The notes: generated by a model not told the origin, from the sequence alone. Numbered from the stretch's first letter, positions 22,320 to 35,581 are shown. The stretch: DNA of 64,000 bases from Aegilops tauschii subsp. strangulata (GCF_002575655.3 NC_053035.3:505392601-505456600); one strand, 5' to 3'. Made by a program: numbers and translations.

Positions 22320-24020
22320 TGTTGGGGAACACAGTAATTTCAAAATTTTCCTACGATCACGCAAGATCTATCTAAGTGAAGCATAGCAACGAGAGGGGAG
22401 AGTGTTGTCTACGTACCCTCATAGACCGAAAGCGGAAGCGTTATGACAACGCGGTTGATGTAGTCGTACATCTTCACGATCCGACCGATCCTAGCACCGA
22501 ACGTACGGCACCTCCGCGATCTGCACACGTTTAGCTCGGTGACGTCCCACGAACTCTAGATCCAGCTGAGGTCGAGGGAGAGTTTTGCCAGCACGATGGT
22601 GTTGATGAAGTTACCAACGCAGGGCTTCGCCTAAGCACTACAACGATATGACCGAGGTGAAAATCTGTGGAGGGGGGCACCGCACATGGCTAAACAATTA
22701 ACTTGTGTGTCTATGGGGTGACCCCATTCCCCGTATATAAAGGAGTGGAGGAGGGGAGGGCCGACCCTCTCTATGGCGCGCCCAAGGGGGGAGTCCTACT
22801 CCCAGTAGGAGTAGGTTTCCCCCTTTCCCTAGTTGGAGTAGGAGAAGAAGGAAGAGGGAGAGGGAGAGAAGGAAAGGGGGAGCGCCCCCCCTCCCAATTC
22901 GGATTGGGCTTGGGGGGCGCCCCCACCTTGGCCGCCTCCTCCTCTCTTTTACCATGGCCCATTAAGGCCCATTAACTCCCCGGGGGTTCCGGTAACCTCC
23001 CGGTACTCCGGAAAATGCCCGAAACCTTTCCGGTGTCCAAACATAGCCTTCCAATATATCGATCTTTATGTCTCGACCATTTCGAGACTCCTCGTCTTGT
23101 CCGTGATCACATCCGGGACTCCGAACAACCTTCGGTACATCAAAACACATAAACTCATAATACCGATCGTCATCGAATGTTAAGCGTGCGGACCCTACGG
23201 GTTCGAGAACTATGTAGACATGACCGAGACTCACTTCCGGTCAATAACCAATAGCGGAACCTGGATGCTCATATTGGTTCCTACATATTCTACAAAGATC
23301 TTTATCGGTCAAACCACATAACAACATACGTTGTTCCCTTTGTCATCGGTATGTTACTTGCCCGAGATTCGATCGTCGGTATCTCAATACCTAGTTCAAT
23401 CTCGTTACCGGCAAGTCTCTTTACTCGTTTCGTAATGCATCATCCCGCAACTAACTCATTAGTCACATTGCTTGCAAGGCTTATAGTGATGTGCATTACC
23501 GAGAGGCCCAGAGATACCTCTCCGAAACACGGAGTGACAAATCCTAATCTCGATCTATGCCAACCCAACAAACCCCATCGGAGACACCTATAGAGCATAT
23601 TTATAATCACCCAGTCATGTTGTGACGTTTGATAGCACACTAAGTGTTCCTCCGGTATTCGGGAGTTGCATAATCTCATAGTCATAGGAACATGTATAAG
23701 TCATGAAGAAAGCAATAGCAATAAACTAAACGATCATAGTGCTAAGCTAATGGTTGGGTCAAGTCAATCACATCATTCTCTAATGATGTGATCCCGTTCA
23801 TCAAATGACAACACATGTCTATGGCTAGGAAACTTAACCATCTTTGATTAACGAGCTAGTCAAAGTAGAGGCATACTAGTGACACTCTGTTTGTCTATGT
23901 ATTCACACATGTATTAAGTTTCCGGTTAATACAATTCTAGCATGAATAATAAACATTTATCATGATATAAGGAAATATAAATAACAACTTTATTATTGCC
24001 TCTATGGCATATTTCCTTCA
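22320..24020 (-). mobile_element. 3' LTR of the outer copia
   Basis: 1701 bp with TG...CA ends in sense orientation. Inside are the GC-rich promoter block (22700-22990), a TATATAA box seen as CCGTATATAAAGGAG near 22732, and the AT-rich start with GCATATTTCCTTCA. The polypurine tract (sense AAGTGGGAGAC) is adjacent at 24021-24031. It matches the LTR at 47901-47951 plus 55845-57519. Confidence 0.92.
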
Positions 24021-24108
24021 GTCTCCCACTTGCACTAGAGTCAATAATCTAGATTACATTGTAATGATTCTAACACCCATGGAGTCTTGGTGCTTGATCA
24101 TGTTTTGC

Positions 24109-26559
24109 TCATGAAAGAGGCTTAGTCAACGGGTCTGCAACATTCAGATCCATATGTATCTTACAAATCTCTATGTCTCCTTCCGACACTTGATGACGAA
24201 TGGAATTGAAGCGTCTCTTGATGTGCTTGGTTCTCTTGTGAAATCTGGATTCCTTCGCCAAGGCAATTGCTTCAGTATTGTCACAAAAGATTTTCATTGG
24301 ACCCGATGCACTAGGTATGACACCTAGATCGGATATGAACTTCATCCAGACTCCTTCATTTGCTGCTTCCGAAGCAGCTATGTATTCCGCTTCACACATA
24401 GATCCCGCCACGACGCTCTTCTTAGAACTGCACCAACTGATAGCTCCACCGTTCAATATAAACACGTATCCGGTTTGCAACTTAGAGTCATCCGGATCAG
24501 TGTCAAAGCTTGCATCGACGTAACCTTTTACGACGAGCTATTTGTCACCTCCATAAACGAGAAACATATCCTTAGTCCTTTTAAGGTATTTCAGGATGTT
24601 CTTGACCGCTGTCTAGTGATCCACTCTCCTGGATTACTTTGGTACCTCCCTACTATACTTATAGCAAGGCACACATCAGGTCTGGTACACAGCATTGCAT
24701 ACATGATAGAACCTATGGCTGAACCATTGGGAATGACTTTCATTTTCTCTCTATCTTCTGCAGTGGTCGGGCATTGAGTCTCACTCAACTTCACACCTTG
24801 TAATACAGGCAAGAACCCTTTCTTTGACTGGTCCATTTTGAACTTCTTCAAAATCTTATCAAGGTATGTGCTTTGTGAAAGTCCAATTAAGCGTCTTGAT
24901 CTATCTCATAGATCTGATGCCCAATATATAAGCAGCTTCACCGAGGTCTTTCATTGAAAAACTTTTACCCAAGTATCCTTTTATGCTATTTAGAAATTCT
25001 ATATCATTTCCAATCAACAATATGTCATCCACATATAATATTAGAAATGCTACAGAGATCCCACTCACTTTCTTGTAAATACAGGCTTCTCCAAAAGTCT
25101 GTACAAAACCATATGCTTTGTTCACACTATCAAAACGTTTATTCAAACTCTGAGATGCTTGCACCAGTCCATAAATGGATCGCTCGAGCTTGCACACTTT
25201 GTTAGCATCCTTTGGATCGACAAAACCTTCTGGTTGCATTATATACAGCTCTTCTTTCATAAATCCATTTAGGAATGCAATTTTGACATCCATTTGCCAA
25301 ATCTCATAATCATAAAATGCGGCAATTGCTAACATGATTCGGACAGACTTAAGCATCGCTACGGGTGAGAAAGTCTCATCGTAGTCAACTCCTTGAACTT
25401 GTCGAAAACCTTTCGCAACAAGTCGAGCTTTGTAGACAGTAACATTACCGTCGGCGTCAGTCTTCTTCTTGAAGATCCATTTATTCTCGATTGCTTGCCG
25501 ATCAATGGGCAAGTCAACCGAAGTCCACACTTTGTTCTCATACATGGATCCCATCTCAGATTTCATGGCCTCAAGCCATTTTGCGGAATTTGCGCTCATC
25601 ATCGCTTCCTCATAGTTCGTAGGTTCGTTATGGTCTAGTAACATGACGTGCAGAACAGGATTACCATACCACTCTGGTGCGGATCTTACTCTGGTTGACC
25701 TACGAGGTTCAGTAGTAACTTGATCTGAAGTTTCATGATCACTATCATTAGCTTCCTCACTAATTGGTGTAGGAATCACTGGAACTGATTTCTGTGACGA
25801 ACTACTTTCCAATTCGGGAGAAGGTACAATTACCTCATCAAGTTCCACTTTCCTCCCACTCACTTCTTTCGAGAGAAACTCCTTCTCTAGAAAGGATCCA
25901 TTCTTGGCAACGAATATCTTGCCTTCAGATCTGTGATAGAAGGTGTACCCAACAGTCTCCTTTGGGTATCCTATGAAGACACATTTCTCTGATTTGGGTT
26001 TGAGCTTATCAGGTTGAAGTTTTTTCACATCAGCATCGCAGCCCCAAAATTTCAGAAATGACAACTTGGGTTTCTTGCCAAACCACAGTTCATAAGGTGT
26101 CGTCTCAACGGATTTAGATGGTGCCCTATTTAACGTGAATGCAGCTGTCTCTAAAGCATAACCCCAAAACGATAGCGGTAAATCAGTAAGAGACATCATA
26201 GATCGCACCATATCTAATAAAGTGCGGTTACGACGTTCGGACACACATTACGCTGTGGTGTTCCAGGTGGCGTGAGTTGCGAAACTATTCCAGTTTATTT
26301 TCTTGTTACGATGATTTTCCACTTCATTCTGAAATTCTTCGAAGTTTTCAAATGTTTCGGACTTATGTTTCATCAAGTAGATATACCCGTATCTGCTCAA
26401 ATCATCTGTGAAGGTTAGAAAATAACGATACCTGCCGCGAGCATCAACACTCATCGGACCGTATACATCAGTATGTATTATTTTCAACAAGTCTGTTGCT
26501 CGCTCCATTGTTCCGGAGAACGGAGTCTTAGTCATCTTGCCCATGAGGCATGGTTCACA
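24109..26559 (-). pseudogene. Outer copia pol (integrase part, RT, RNase H)
   Basis: In sense order from 26559 down: a GAG-pre-integrase tail and the integrase start (CEPCLMGKMTKTPFSG, HTDVYGPMSVDARG). Next is a gap in the integrase core, then ERRNRTLLDMVRSMM, a linker, reverse transcriptase (VYKARLVAKGF, DVKIAFLNG, catalytic YVDDILLIGND near 25030), and RNase H (EAEYIAASEA, HKRTKHI, VADPLTKPLS) to about 24109. The integrase core has lost the stretch that should carry the second catalytic aspartate (around 26280), and frames are broken near 26245, 24890 and 24500. It is not functional. Confidence 0.88.
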
Positions 26560-28118
26560 TGTTGGGGAACGTAGCAATAATTCAAAATTTTCCTACGTGT
26601 CACCAAGATCAATCTAGGAGATACTAGCAACGAGAGAGAGGGAGTGCATCTTCATACCCTTGAATATCGCTAAGCGGAAGCGTTACAACGCGGTTGATGG
26701 AGACGTACTCGCGGCGATTCAAATCGCGGAAGATCCGATCTAGCGCCGAACGGACGGCGCCTCCGCGTTCAACACACGTACAGCCTGGGGACGTCTCCTC
26801 CTTCTTGATCCAGCAAGGGGAGAGGAGAAGTTGAGGGAGAACTCCGGCAGCACGACAGCGTGGTGGTGGAGCTTGTGGTATTCCTGCAGGGCTTCGCCAA
26901 GCTCTACGGAGGAGAAGGAAGAGTTGGAGGAGGGAGGGGCTGCGCCAGGGAAGGGGTGCGGCTGCCCTCTCTCTCCCTCACTATATATAGGGGGAAGGGG
27001 TGTGGAGGAGGCGCCCTAGGGTTCCCTAGGGGAGGGGTGGCGGCCACAGGGGAAACCCTAGATGGGTTTGGGCGCCCCCACCCCTAGGAAACTTGCCCCC
27101 CAAGCCGGGAGGGGTGGCTGCCCTAGGGGAGGCGCCCCCACCTCTCCAGGTTATGTGAGAGGGGTTGGGAGGGGCGCACAGCCCCTTAGTGGGCTGGTGT
27201 GCCCCCTCCGCTTGGCCCATAAGGCCCCCCCAACGCTTGCCGGGGCCTCCGAAACACCTTTCGGTCACGCTGGTCATCACCCGGTACTCCCAGAACAATT
27301 CCGGACTCCAATACCCTTTGTCCAATATATCGATCTTTACCTCCAAACCATTCCGGAGTTCCTCGTCACGTCCAGGATCTCATCCGGGACCCCGAACAAC
27401 CTTCGGTAACCACATAATATTTCCCATAACAACTCTAGCGTCACCGAACCTTAAGTGTGTAGACCCTACGGGTTCGGGAACCATGCAGATATGACCGAGA
27501 CACCTCTCCGGCCAATAACCAATAGCGGGATCCCGTGACGCATGATCCCGTGACTAACTCCTTAGTCACACTGAGCTCATTATGATGATGCATTACCGAG
27601 TGGGCCCAGAGATACCTCTCCGTCATACGGAGTGACAAATCCCAGTCTCGATTCGTGCCAACTCAACAGATACTTTCGGAGATAGCTGTAGTGCACCTTT
27701 ATAGCCACCCAGTTACGTTGTGACGTTTGGTACACCCAAAGCATTCCTACGGTATCCGGGAGTTGCACAATCTCATGGTCTAAGGAAACGATACTTGACA
27801 TTAGAAAAGCTCTAGCAAACGAACTACACGATCTTGTGCTATGCTTAGGATTGGGTCTTGTCCATCACGTCATTCTCCTAATGATGTGATCCCATTATCA
27901 ATGACATCCAATGTCCATGGTCAGGAAACCATAACCATCTATTGATCAACAAGCTAGTCAACTAGAGGCTTACTAGGGACATGTTGCGGTCTATGTATTC
28001 ACACATGTATTACGGTTTCCAGTTAATACAATTATAACATGAACAATAGACAATTATCATGAACAAGGAAATACAATAATAACCATTTTATTATTGCCTC
28101 TAGGCCATATTTCCAACA
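26560..28118 (-). mobile_element. 3' LTR of the second copia, internally deleted
   Basis: 1559 bp. It matches the partner LTR at 43523-45267 almost base for base, except for a loss of about 185 bp near 27530, where GGGATC is joined directly to CCGTGACGCATGATCCCGTG. Confidence 0.9.
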
Positions 28119-28376
28119 GTCTCCCACTTGCACTAGAGTCAATAATCTAGTTCACATCACTATGTGATTATAATGAATCCAACACCCATGGGGTTTGTTC
28201 ATATCTCGCTTGTGAGAGAGGTTATTAGTCAATGGGTCCGAACCTTTCAGATCCGTGTGTGCTTTACAAATCTCTATGTCATCTTGTAGATGCAGCTACC
28301 ACGCGCTACTTGGAGCTATTCCAAATAACTGCTCTACTATACGAATCCGGTTTACTACTCAGAGTCGTCCGGATTA
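28119..28376 (-). pseudogene. Second copia RNase H remnant
   Basis: Starts with the polypurine tract (plus-strand GTCTCCCACTTG) and continues with decayed RNase H sequence homologous to 24021-24500, with large losses. It stops at the gypsy target duplication GTGTC (28377-28381) and continues after the gypsy at 38658. Confidence 0.75.
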
Positions 28377-28381
28377 GTGTC

Positions 28382-29901
28382 TGATACGTCCATTTTGCAT
28401 CATGCTTTTATATCGATATTTATTGCATTATGGGATGTTATTACACATTATGTCACAATACTTATGCCTATTCTCTCTTATTTTACAAGGTTTACATAAG
28501 GGGGGAGAATGCCGGCAGCTGGAATTCTGGGCTGGAAAAGGAGCAAATATTAGAGACCTATTCTGCACAACTCCAAAAGTCCTGAAACTCCACGAAAGTT
28601 ATTTTTGGAAATAATAAAAAATATTGAGCGGAAGAAGTACATCAGGGGGCCCCCACCTGGCCACGAGGGTGGGGGCACGCCCTACCCCCCTGGGCACGCC
28701 CCCTGCCTCATGGGCCCCCTGTTGGCCCTCCGGTGGCCATCTTCTGCTATATGAAGTCTTTCGTCCGAAGAAAAATCATAAGCAAGCTTTCGGGACGAGA
28801 CTCCGCCGCCACGAGGCGGAACCTTGGCGGAACCAATCTAGGGCTCCGGCAGAGCTGTTCTGCCGGGGACACTTCCCTCCGGGAGGGGGAAATCATCGCC
28901 ATCGTCATCACCAACGCTCCTCTCATCGGGAGAGGGCAATCTCCATCAACATCTTCACCAGCACCATCTCCTCTCAAACCCTAGTTCATCTCTTGTATCC
29001 AATTCTTGTCTCCAAGTCTGGGATTGGTACCTGTAGGTTGCTAGTAGTGTTGATTACTCCTTGTAGTTGATGCTAGTTGGTTTATTTGGTGGAAGATCAT
29101 ATGTTCAGATCCTATATGCATATTAATACCCCTCTGATTATGAACATGAATATGCTTTGTGAGTAGTTACGTTTGTTCCTGAGGACATGGGAGAAGTCTT
29201 GCTATTAGTAGTCATGTGAATTCTGTATTCGTTCGATATTTTGATGAGATGTATGTTGTCTATCCTCTAGTGGTGTTATGTGAACGTCGACTACATAAAA
29301 CTTCACCATCATTTGGGCCTAGAGGAAGGCATTGGGAAGTAATAAGTAGATGATGGGTTGCTAGAGTGACAGAAGCTTAAACCCTAGTTTATGCGTTGCT
29401 TCATAAGGGGCTGATTTGGATCCATATGTTTCATGCTATGGTTAGGTTTACCTTAATAATTTTGTTGTAGTTGCGCATGCTTGCAATAGAGGTTAATCAT
29501 AAGTGGGATGCTTGTTCAAGTAAGGACAGCACCCAAGCACCGGTCCACCCACATATCAAATTATCAAAGTACCGAACGCGAATCATATGAACGTGATGAA
29601 AACTAGCTTGATGATAATTCCCATGTGTCCTCGGGAGCGCTTTTCTCTATATAAGAGTTTGTCCAGGCTTGTCCTTTGCTACCAAAAGGATTGGGCCACC
29701 TTGCTGCACTTTATTTACTTTTGTTACTTGTTGCTCGTTACAAATTATCCTATCACAAAACTATATGTTACCTCTAATTTCAGTACTTGCAGAGAATACC
29801 TTGCTGAAAACCGCTTATCATTTCCTTCTGCTCCTCGTTGGGTTCGACACTCTTACTTATCGAAAGGACTACGATAGATCCCCTATACTTGTGGGTCATC
29901 A
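28382..29901 (+). mobile_element. 5' LTR of the Athila-type gypsy
   Basis: 1520 bp, beginning TGATACGTCCATTTTGCATC and ending GTGGGTCATCA. It carries a GC-rich block (28640-28990) followed by an AT-rich 3' part. The partner LTR is 1509 bp; differences include a 2-bp loss next to the start and a short indel near 28650. Confidence 0.92.
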
Positions 29902-29912
29902 AGACTCTTTTC

Positions 29913-29929
29913 TGGCGCCGTTGCCGGGG
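29913..29929 (+). promoter_or_regulatory. Primer binding site of the Athila-type gypsy
   Basis: TGGCGCCGTTGCCGGGG lies 11 bp inside the 5' LTR and is complementary to the 3' end of plant tRNA-Asp, the usual Athila primer. Confidence 0.8.
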
Positions 29930-30007
29930 AGTGAAGCGCCTTTGGTAGGGTGAATTTGGTAAGGAAAAATTTATATAGTGTGCTGAAATTTACTGTCACT
30001 TGTTACT

Positions 30008-31065
30008 ATGGAAAGTAATCCTCTTATCAGGGGCTTGTTCGGAGTATCTTCACCTCGACCAGTAGAGCAAAGAGTTGCTCCTCAACCTACTGAACCTACT
30101 AAAAATGAAAATGTCCACTTTGAGATTCCTTCGGGTATGTTAGAAAAATTGCTAGCTAATCCTTTTGCAGGAGACGGAACAAAGCATCCTGATGAGCACC
30201 TAATATATGTGGATGAAGTTTGTGGATTATTTAAGCTTGCAGGTACACCCGGTGATTTTATTAAGAAGAAGGTCTTCCCTTTATCTTTGAAGGGAGATGC
30301 ATCGACATGGTATAGGCTATGTGATGATACGAGATCATGGAACTACAAACGATTGAAATTGGAATTTCATCCGAAATTTTATCCTATGCATCTTGTTCAT
30401 CGTGATCGCAATTATATATATAATTTTTGCCTCGCGAAGGAGAAAGCATAGCTCAAGCTTGGGGGAGGCTTAAATGAATGTTATATTCATGCCCCAATCA
30501 TGATCTTGAGAAATAATTATTCAAAGTTTTTATGCTCGGCTTTCTGATAACAATCGCACCATGCTCGATACTTCTTGTACTGGCTCTTTTATGATGAAGA
30601 CTATTGAATTCAAATGGGATTTATTGGATAGAATTGAACGCAACTCTGAAGATTGGGATCTCGACGAAGGTAAGGAGTCAGGTAGGACACCTAAGTTTGA
30701 TTGTGTTAAATATTTTATGGATACCGATGTTTTCCGTAGGTTTAGCACTAAATATGGACTTGACTCTGAGATAGTAGCTTCTTTCTGTGAATCTTTTGCT
30801 GCTTATGTTGATCTCCCTAAAGAGAAGTGGTTTAAATATCATCCTCCGATAGAAGTAAAAGTACCTGCACCTATTAAAGTTGAAGAAAAGACTATCACTT
30901 ATAATGATCCTATTGTTCCTACTTCTTATGTTGAGAAACCACCTTTCCCTGTTAGGATAAAGATCATGCTAAAGCTTCAACTGTGGTTCGTAAAAGCAAT
31001 ATTAGAACTTATACACCTCCTGAGCAAATTAAAGTTGAACCTAATATTGCTATTGTTAAAGATTC
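30008..31065 (+). pseudogene. Athila-type gag
   Basis: Starts with ATG at 30008. Capsid words include HFEIPSGMLEKLLANPFAG, EVCGLFKLAGTPGDFIKKKV and LKGDASTWYRLCD. The frame closes at 30451. The protein continues in other frames (DTSCTGSFMMKTIEFKWDLL near 30570; CVKYFMDTDVFRRF near 30705) to about 30980. At least two frameshifts or stops (near 30425-30475 and 30965) inactivate it. Confidence 0.85.
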
Positions 31066-31719
31066 TTGTCTGATAATATCGATGGACATGTTATTCATTT
31101 CTGTGATGAAACTGCTAGAATTGCCAAACCTTGTGCTAAAGATAAACATAGACCTGTGGTAGGCATGCCTGTTATTTCTGTTAAAATAGGAGATCATTGT
31201 TATCATGGCTTATGTGATATGGGTGCTAGTGCTAGTGCTATACCTATTGACTTATACAAAGAAATTAAGCATGATATTGCACCTGCTGAGTTAGAAGATA
31301 TTGATGTTACAATTAAACTTGCCAATAGAGATACTATTTCACCAATGGGAATTGTTAGAGATGTTGAAGCCTTGTGTGGGAAAACCAAATATCCTGCTGA
31401 TTTTCTTGTTCTTGGTTCCCCACAAGATAGCTTTTGTCCCATTATATTTGGTAGACCCTTCTTGAACACTATTAATGCTAGGATAGACTGCGAAAAGGAT
31501 GTTGTTACTATTGGTTTGGGTGATATGTCTCATGAGTTCAACTTTTCTAAATTTAGTAGACAACACCGTGAAGAGGAATTGCCTAGTAAGGATGAAATTA
31601 TTGGTATTGCTTCTATTGCCGTACCTCCTAGCGATCCTTTAGAACAATATTTGCTAGACCATGAAAATGATATGTTTATGAATGAAAGAAGGGAAATAGA
31701 TGAAGCATTCTTTAAATAG
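31066..31719 (+). pseudogene. Athila-type aspartic protease region
   Basis: Open for about 217 codons. The active-site equivalent is CDMGASASAIP near 31210-31245 (D-x-G-A-S), followed by IFGRPFLNTINARIDC near 31445-31490, the second half of retroviral-type proteases. A stop at 31717 (TAG) separates it from the next open segment, which begins 21 bp later in the same protein order. Confidence 0.85.
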
Positions 31720-31740
31720 GAACCCATCCTGAAACACAAT

Positions 31741-33786
31741 TTGCCTGTTGAAATCTTAGGGGATCCTCCTCCACCCAAGGGTGATCCCGTGCTTGAGCTT
31801 AAACCGTTACCTGCTACTCTTAAATATGCTTATCTTGACGAGAAAAAGATATATCCTGTTATTATTAGTGCTAACCTTTCGGAGCATGAAGAAGAAATAT
31901 TATTGAAAACTCTGAAGAAGCACCGTGCTGCTATTGGATATACTCTTGATGATCTTAAGGGCATCAGTCCCACTCTATGTCAACATAAAATAAATTTGTA
32001 GGAAGATGCCAAACCAGTTCGTGATCATCAACGACGACTGAATCCTAAGATGAAGGAAGTGGTAAGAAAGGAAATACTAAATCTCCTTGAGGCAGGTATA
32101 ATTTATCCCGTTGCTGATAGTCAGTGGGTAAGTCCTGTCCATTGCGTTCCTAAGAAAGGAGGTATTACTGTCGTTCCTAATGATAAAGATGAATTGATTC
32201 CGCAAAGAATTATTACAGGTTATAGGATGGTAATTGATTTCCGCAAATTAAATAAGGCTACTAAAAAAGATCATTACCCCTTACCTTTTATCGATCAAAT
32301 GCTAGAAAGATTATCCAAACATACACATTTTTGCTTTCTAGATGGTTATTCTGGTTTCTCTCAAATACCTGTGTCAGCCAATGATCAATCAAAGACTACT
32401 TTTACTTGCCCTTTTGGTACTTTTGCTTATAGACGTATGCCTTTTGGTTTATGTAATGCACCCGCTACCTTTCAAAGATGCATGATGGCTATATTCTCTG
32501 ACTTTTGTGAAAAGATTTGTGAGGTTTTCATGGACGATTTCTCCGTTTATGGATCCTCTTTTGATGATTGCTTGAGCAACCTTGATCGAGTTTTGCAGAG
32601 ATGTGAAGAAACGAATCTTGTCTTGAATTGGGAAAAGTGCCACTTTATGGTTAATGAAGGTATTGTCTTGGGGCATAAAGTTTCTGAAAGAGGTATTGAA
32701 GTTGATAAAGCCAAGGTTGATGCTATTGAAAAGATGCCATGTCCCAAGGACATCAAAGGTATAAGAAGTTTCCTTGGTCACGCCGGTTTTTATAGGAGGT
32801 TCATTAAGGACTTCTCAAAAATTTCTCGGCCTTTGACTAATTTATTACAAAAAGATATACCATTTGTCTTTGATGATGATTGTGTAGAAGCATTTGAAAT
32901 ACTTAAGAAGGCATTGATCTCTACACCTATTGTTCAGCCACCTGATTGGAATTTACCCTTTGAAATTATGTGTGATGCTAGTGATTATGCTGTAGGTGCT
33001 GTTCTAGGGCAAAGAGTTGATAAGAAATTAAATGTTATTCAATATGCTAGTAAAACTCTAGACAATGCTCAGAGAAATTATGCTACTACTGAAAAAGAAT
33101 TCTTAGCAGTTGTATTTGCTTGTGATAAGTTCAGACCTTATATTGTTGATTCTAAAGTAACTATTCACACTGATCATGCTGCTATTAAATATCTTATGGA
33201 AAAGAAAGATGCTAAACCTAGACTTATTAGATGGGTTCTTTTGCTACAAGAGTTTGATTTGCATATCATTGATAGAAAGGGAGCTGAGAATCCCGTTGCA
33301 GACAACTTGTCTAGGTTAGAAAATGTTCTTGATGACCCACTACCTATTGATGATAGCTTTCCTGATGAACAATTAAATGTCACAAATACTTCTCGTACTG
33401 CTCCATGGTATGCTGATTATGCTAATTACATTGTTGCTAAATTTATACCACCTAGTTTCACATACCAGCAAGAGAAAAAGTTCTTCTATGATTTGAGACA
33501 TTACTTTTGGGATGACCCACATCTTTATAAAGGAGTAGATGGTGTTATTAGACGTTGTGTACCTGAGCATGAACAGGAACAGATCCTACGCAAGTGTCAC
33601 TCCGAGGCTTATGGAGGACACCACGCTGGAGATAGAATTGCACATAAGGTATTGCAGTCCGGTTTTTATTGGTCTACTCTCTTCAAGGATGCTCGTAAGT
33701 TTGTTTTATCTTGTGATGAATGCCAAAGAATTGGCAATATTAGTAGACGTCAAGAAATGCCTAATGAACTATTCACTTGTTATTGA
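31741..33786 (+). pseudogene. Athila-type reverse transcriptase, RNase H and integrase zinc domain
   Basis: The RT linker opens at 31741 and meets a stop at 31999-32001; the main frame runs from 32050 to 33786. RT motifs are [51 protein letters not shown] and the catalytic FMDDFSVYG near 32530. RNase H follows ([15 protein letters not shown] near 32970, [16 protein letters not shown] near 33100, [10 protein letters not shown] near 33170). The integrase HHCC zinc region ([23 protein letters not shown]) spans 33595-33735. A one-base insertion near 33760 throws the frame just before the integrase core. Confidence 0.9.
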
Positions 33787-34741
33787 ACCATTTGATGTTT
33801 GGGGCTTTGATTACATGGGACCTTTTCCTGCCTCTAATGGATATACACATATTTTAGTTGCTATTGATTACGTTACTAAGTGGGTAGAAGCTATTCCAAC
33901 TAGTAGTGCTGATCATAACACTTCTATTAAGATGCTTAAAGAAGTTATTTTTCCGAGGTTTGGAGTCCCTAGATATTTAATGACTGATGGTGGTTCACAT
34001 TTTATTCATGGTGCTTTCCGTAAAATGCTCGCTAAATATGATGTTAATCATAGAATTGCATCTTCTTATCACCCGCAGTCTAGCGGTCAAGTAGAATTGA
34101 GTAATAGAGAACTCAAATTAATTTTGCAAAAGACTGTTAATAGATCTAGAAGGAATTGGTCCAGGAAACTTGATGATGCATTATGGGCCTACAGAACTGC
34201 ATATAAAAATCCTATGGGTATGTCTCCGTATAAAATGGTTTATGGTAAAGCATGTCACTTACCTCTCGAACTAGAACATAAGGCTTATTGGGCTATTAAA
34301 GAGCTCAATTATGATTTCAAACTTGCCGGTGAGAAGAGGTTATTTGACATTAGCTCACTTGATGAATGGAGAACCCAAGCCTATGAAAATGCATAGTTGT
34401 TTAAAGAAAAAGTTAAAAGATGGCATGACAAAAGGATACAAAAGCGTGAGTTTAACGTAGGTGATTATGTATTGCTATACAACTCTCGTTTAAGATTTTT
34501 TGCAGGAAAACTTCTCTCTAAATGGGAAGGTCCTTACGTTATCGAGGAGGTCTATCGTTCCGGTGCCATAAAAATCAACAACTTCGAAGGCACAAATCCG
34601 AAGGTGGTGAACGGTCAAAGAATCAAACATTATATCTCAGGTAATCCCATAAACGTGGAAACCAATGTTATTGAAACCGTAACCCCCGAGGAATACATAA
34701 GGGACACTTTCCGGAACGTTTCAGACTGCGAAAAGGAATAG
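33770..34741 (+). pseudogene. Athila-type integrase core and C-terminus
   Basis: In the frame next to the RT frame. The catalytic D-D-E set is visible: GFDYMGPF (33805), LMTDGGSHF (33980) and GQVELSNRE (34090). After a stop (TAG at 34394-34396) the C-terminal domain continues (NVGDYVLLYNSRLRFFAGKL, KWEGPYVIEEVY) to a stop at 34741. The one-base frameshift and the internal stop make the copy defective. Confidence 0.88.
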
Positions 34742-35069
34742 GTATGTGGTACGGTAAGTAAACCGACTCCAAAACAGTTTTTATGGCAATATTTCTCCGT
34801 TTTGGAATATTTAGAAAAATAGAAAAATAAGAAGCAGTCCGGGAAGGATACGAGGCCTCCACGAGGGTGGAGGGCGCGCCCTACCCTACTGGGCATGCCC
34901 CCCTACCTCGTGGGCACCTCGTGTGCTCTCCGGACTCCGTTTTCTTGCACGATACGTATTTTGGTCGGTAAAAATTCATTATATAATCTCCCGAAGGTTT
35001 TGACTCCTGTATCACGCAAATATCCTCTGGTCTTGTTTCGAGCTGTTTTTCTGACAGATCTAGATCATC

Positions 35070-35581
35070 ATGACGTCTCCAAGCGCCCCCAAGGACAAGT
35101 TCTTCGAGAAGGTCATCAACCCCTACCTCGCGAAGGTGCTGCAACACCCTCAAACCATTGAGATGCGTGATGGGTTGCTGCACATCCGTGATGTTGAGGA
35201 CCACGGAGGATCGGAAGCGTGGAGACAAGGCTTGAAGCAATGGAGCAACAAGTTTTCAAGTGCCAGGAGATGGTGGAGCGTGGACTTGATTCCAATCACA
35301 TAATGATCACGGAGTTCACCAACAACCACAAGCTGGATGCCAAGGACATTGGGGAGGCCATCTTCAAGCTCCACGAGAAAATCGAGCACCTCCAGGCTCA
35401 AATCTATGACCTGCAAAACCAAAACTGTGAGTATGAATATAGATTCAAAAGGATGAGTTTGGCTGCAGATTTAAGGATCCCGGAGACTCGATCATCCTTC
35501 TATGATGGTGAGCCTATGCCTTGGAAGATGGACGACAAGCCTACATCATCAACAATCCCTTCGCTAGCAAAAGAGACATAA
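35070..35581 (+). pseudogene. Extra ORF after pol in the Athila-type gypsy
   Basis: An ATG at 35070 opens a protein starting MTSPSAPKDKFFEKVINPYL, with IEMRDGLLHIRDVEDHGGSEAW, until a frameshift near 35220. The second frame (35219-35581) continues with LEAMEQQVFKCQEMVERGL and IFKLHEKIEHLQAQIYDL, a heptad-like, probably coiled-coil segment. It lies where some Athila elements carry an env-like third ORF, but I see no signal peptide or membrane segment. The function is unknown. Confidence 0.7.

Noticed and set aside
28119..28376. Possible independent gene next to the gypsy LTR
   Set aside because: It aligns in order with the copia polypurine tract and RNase H region at 24021-24500, so it is decayed copia sequence.
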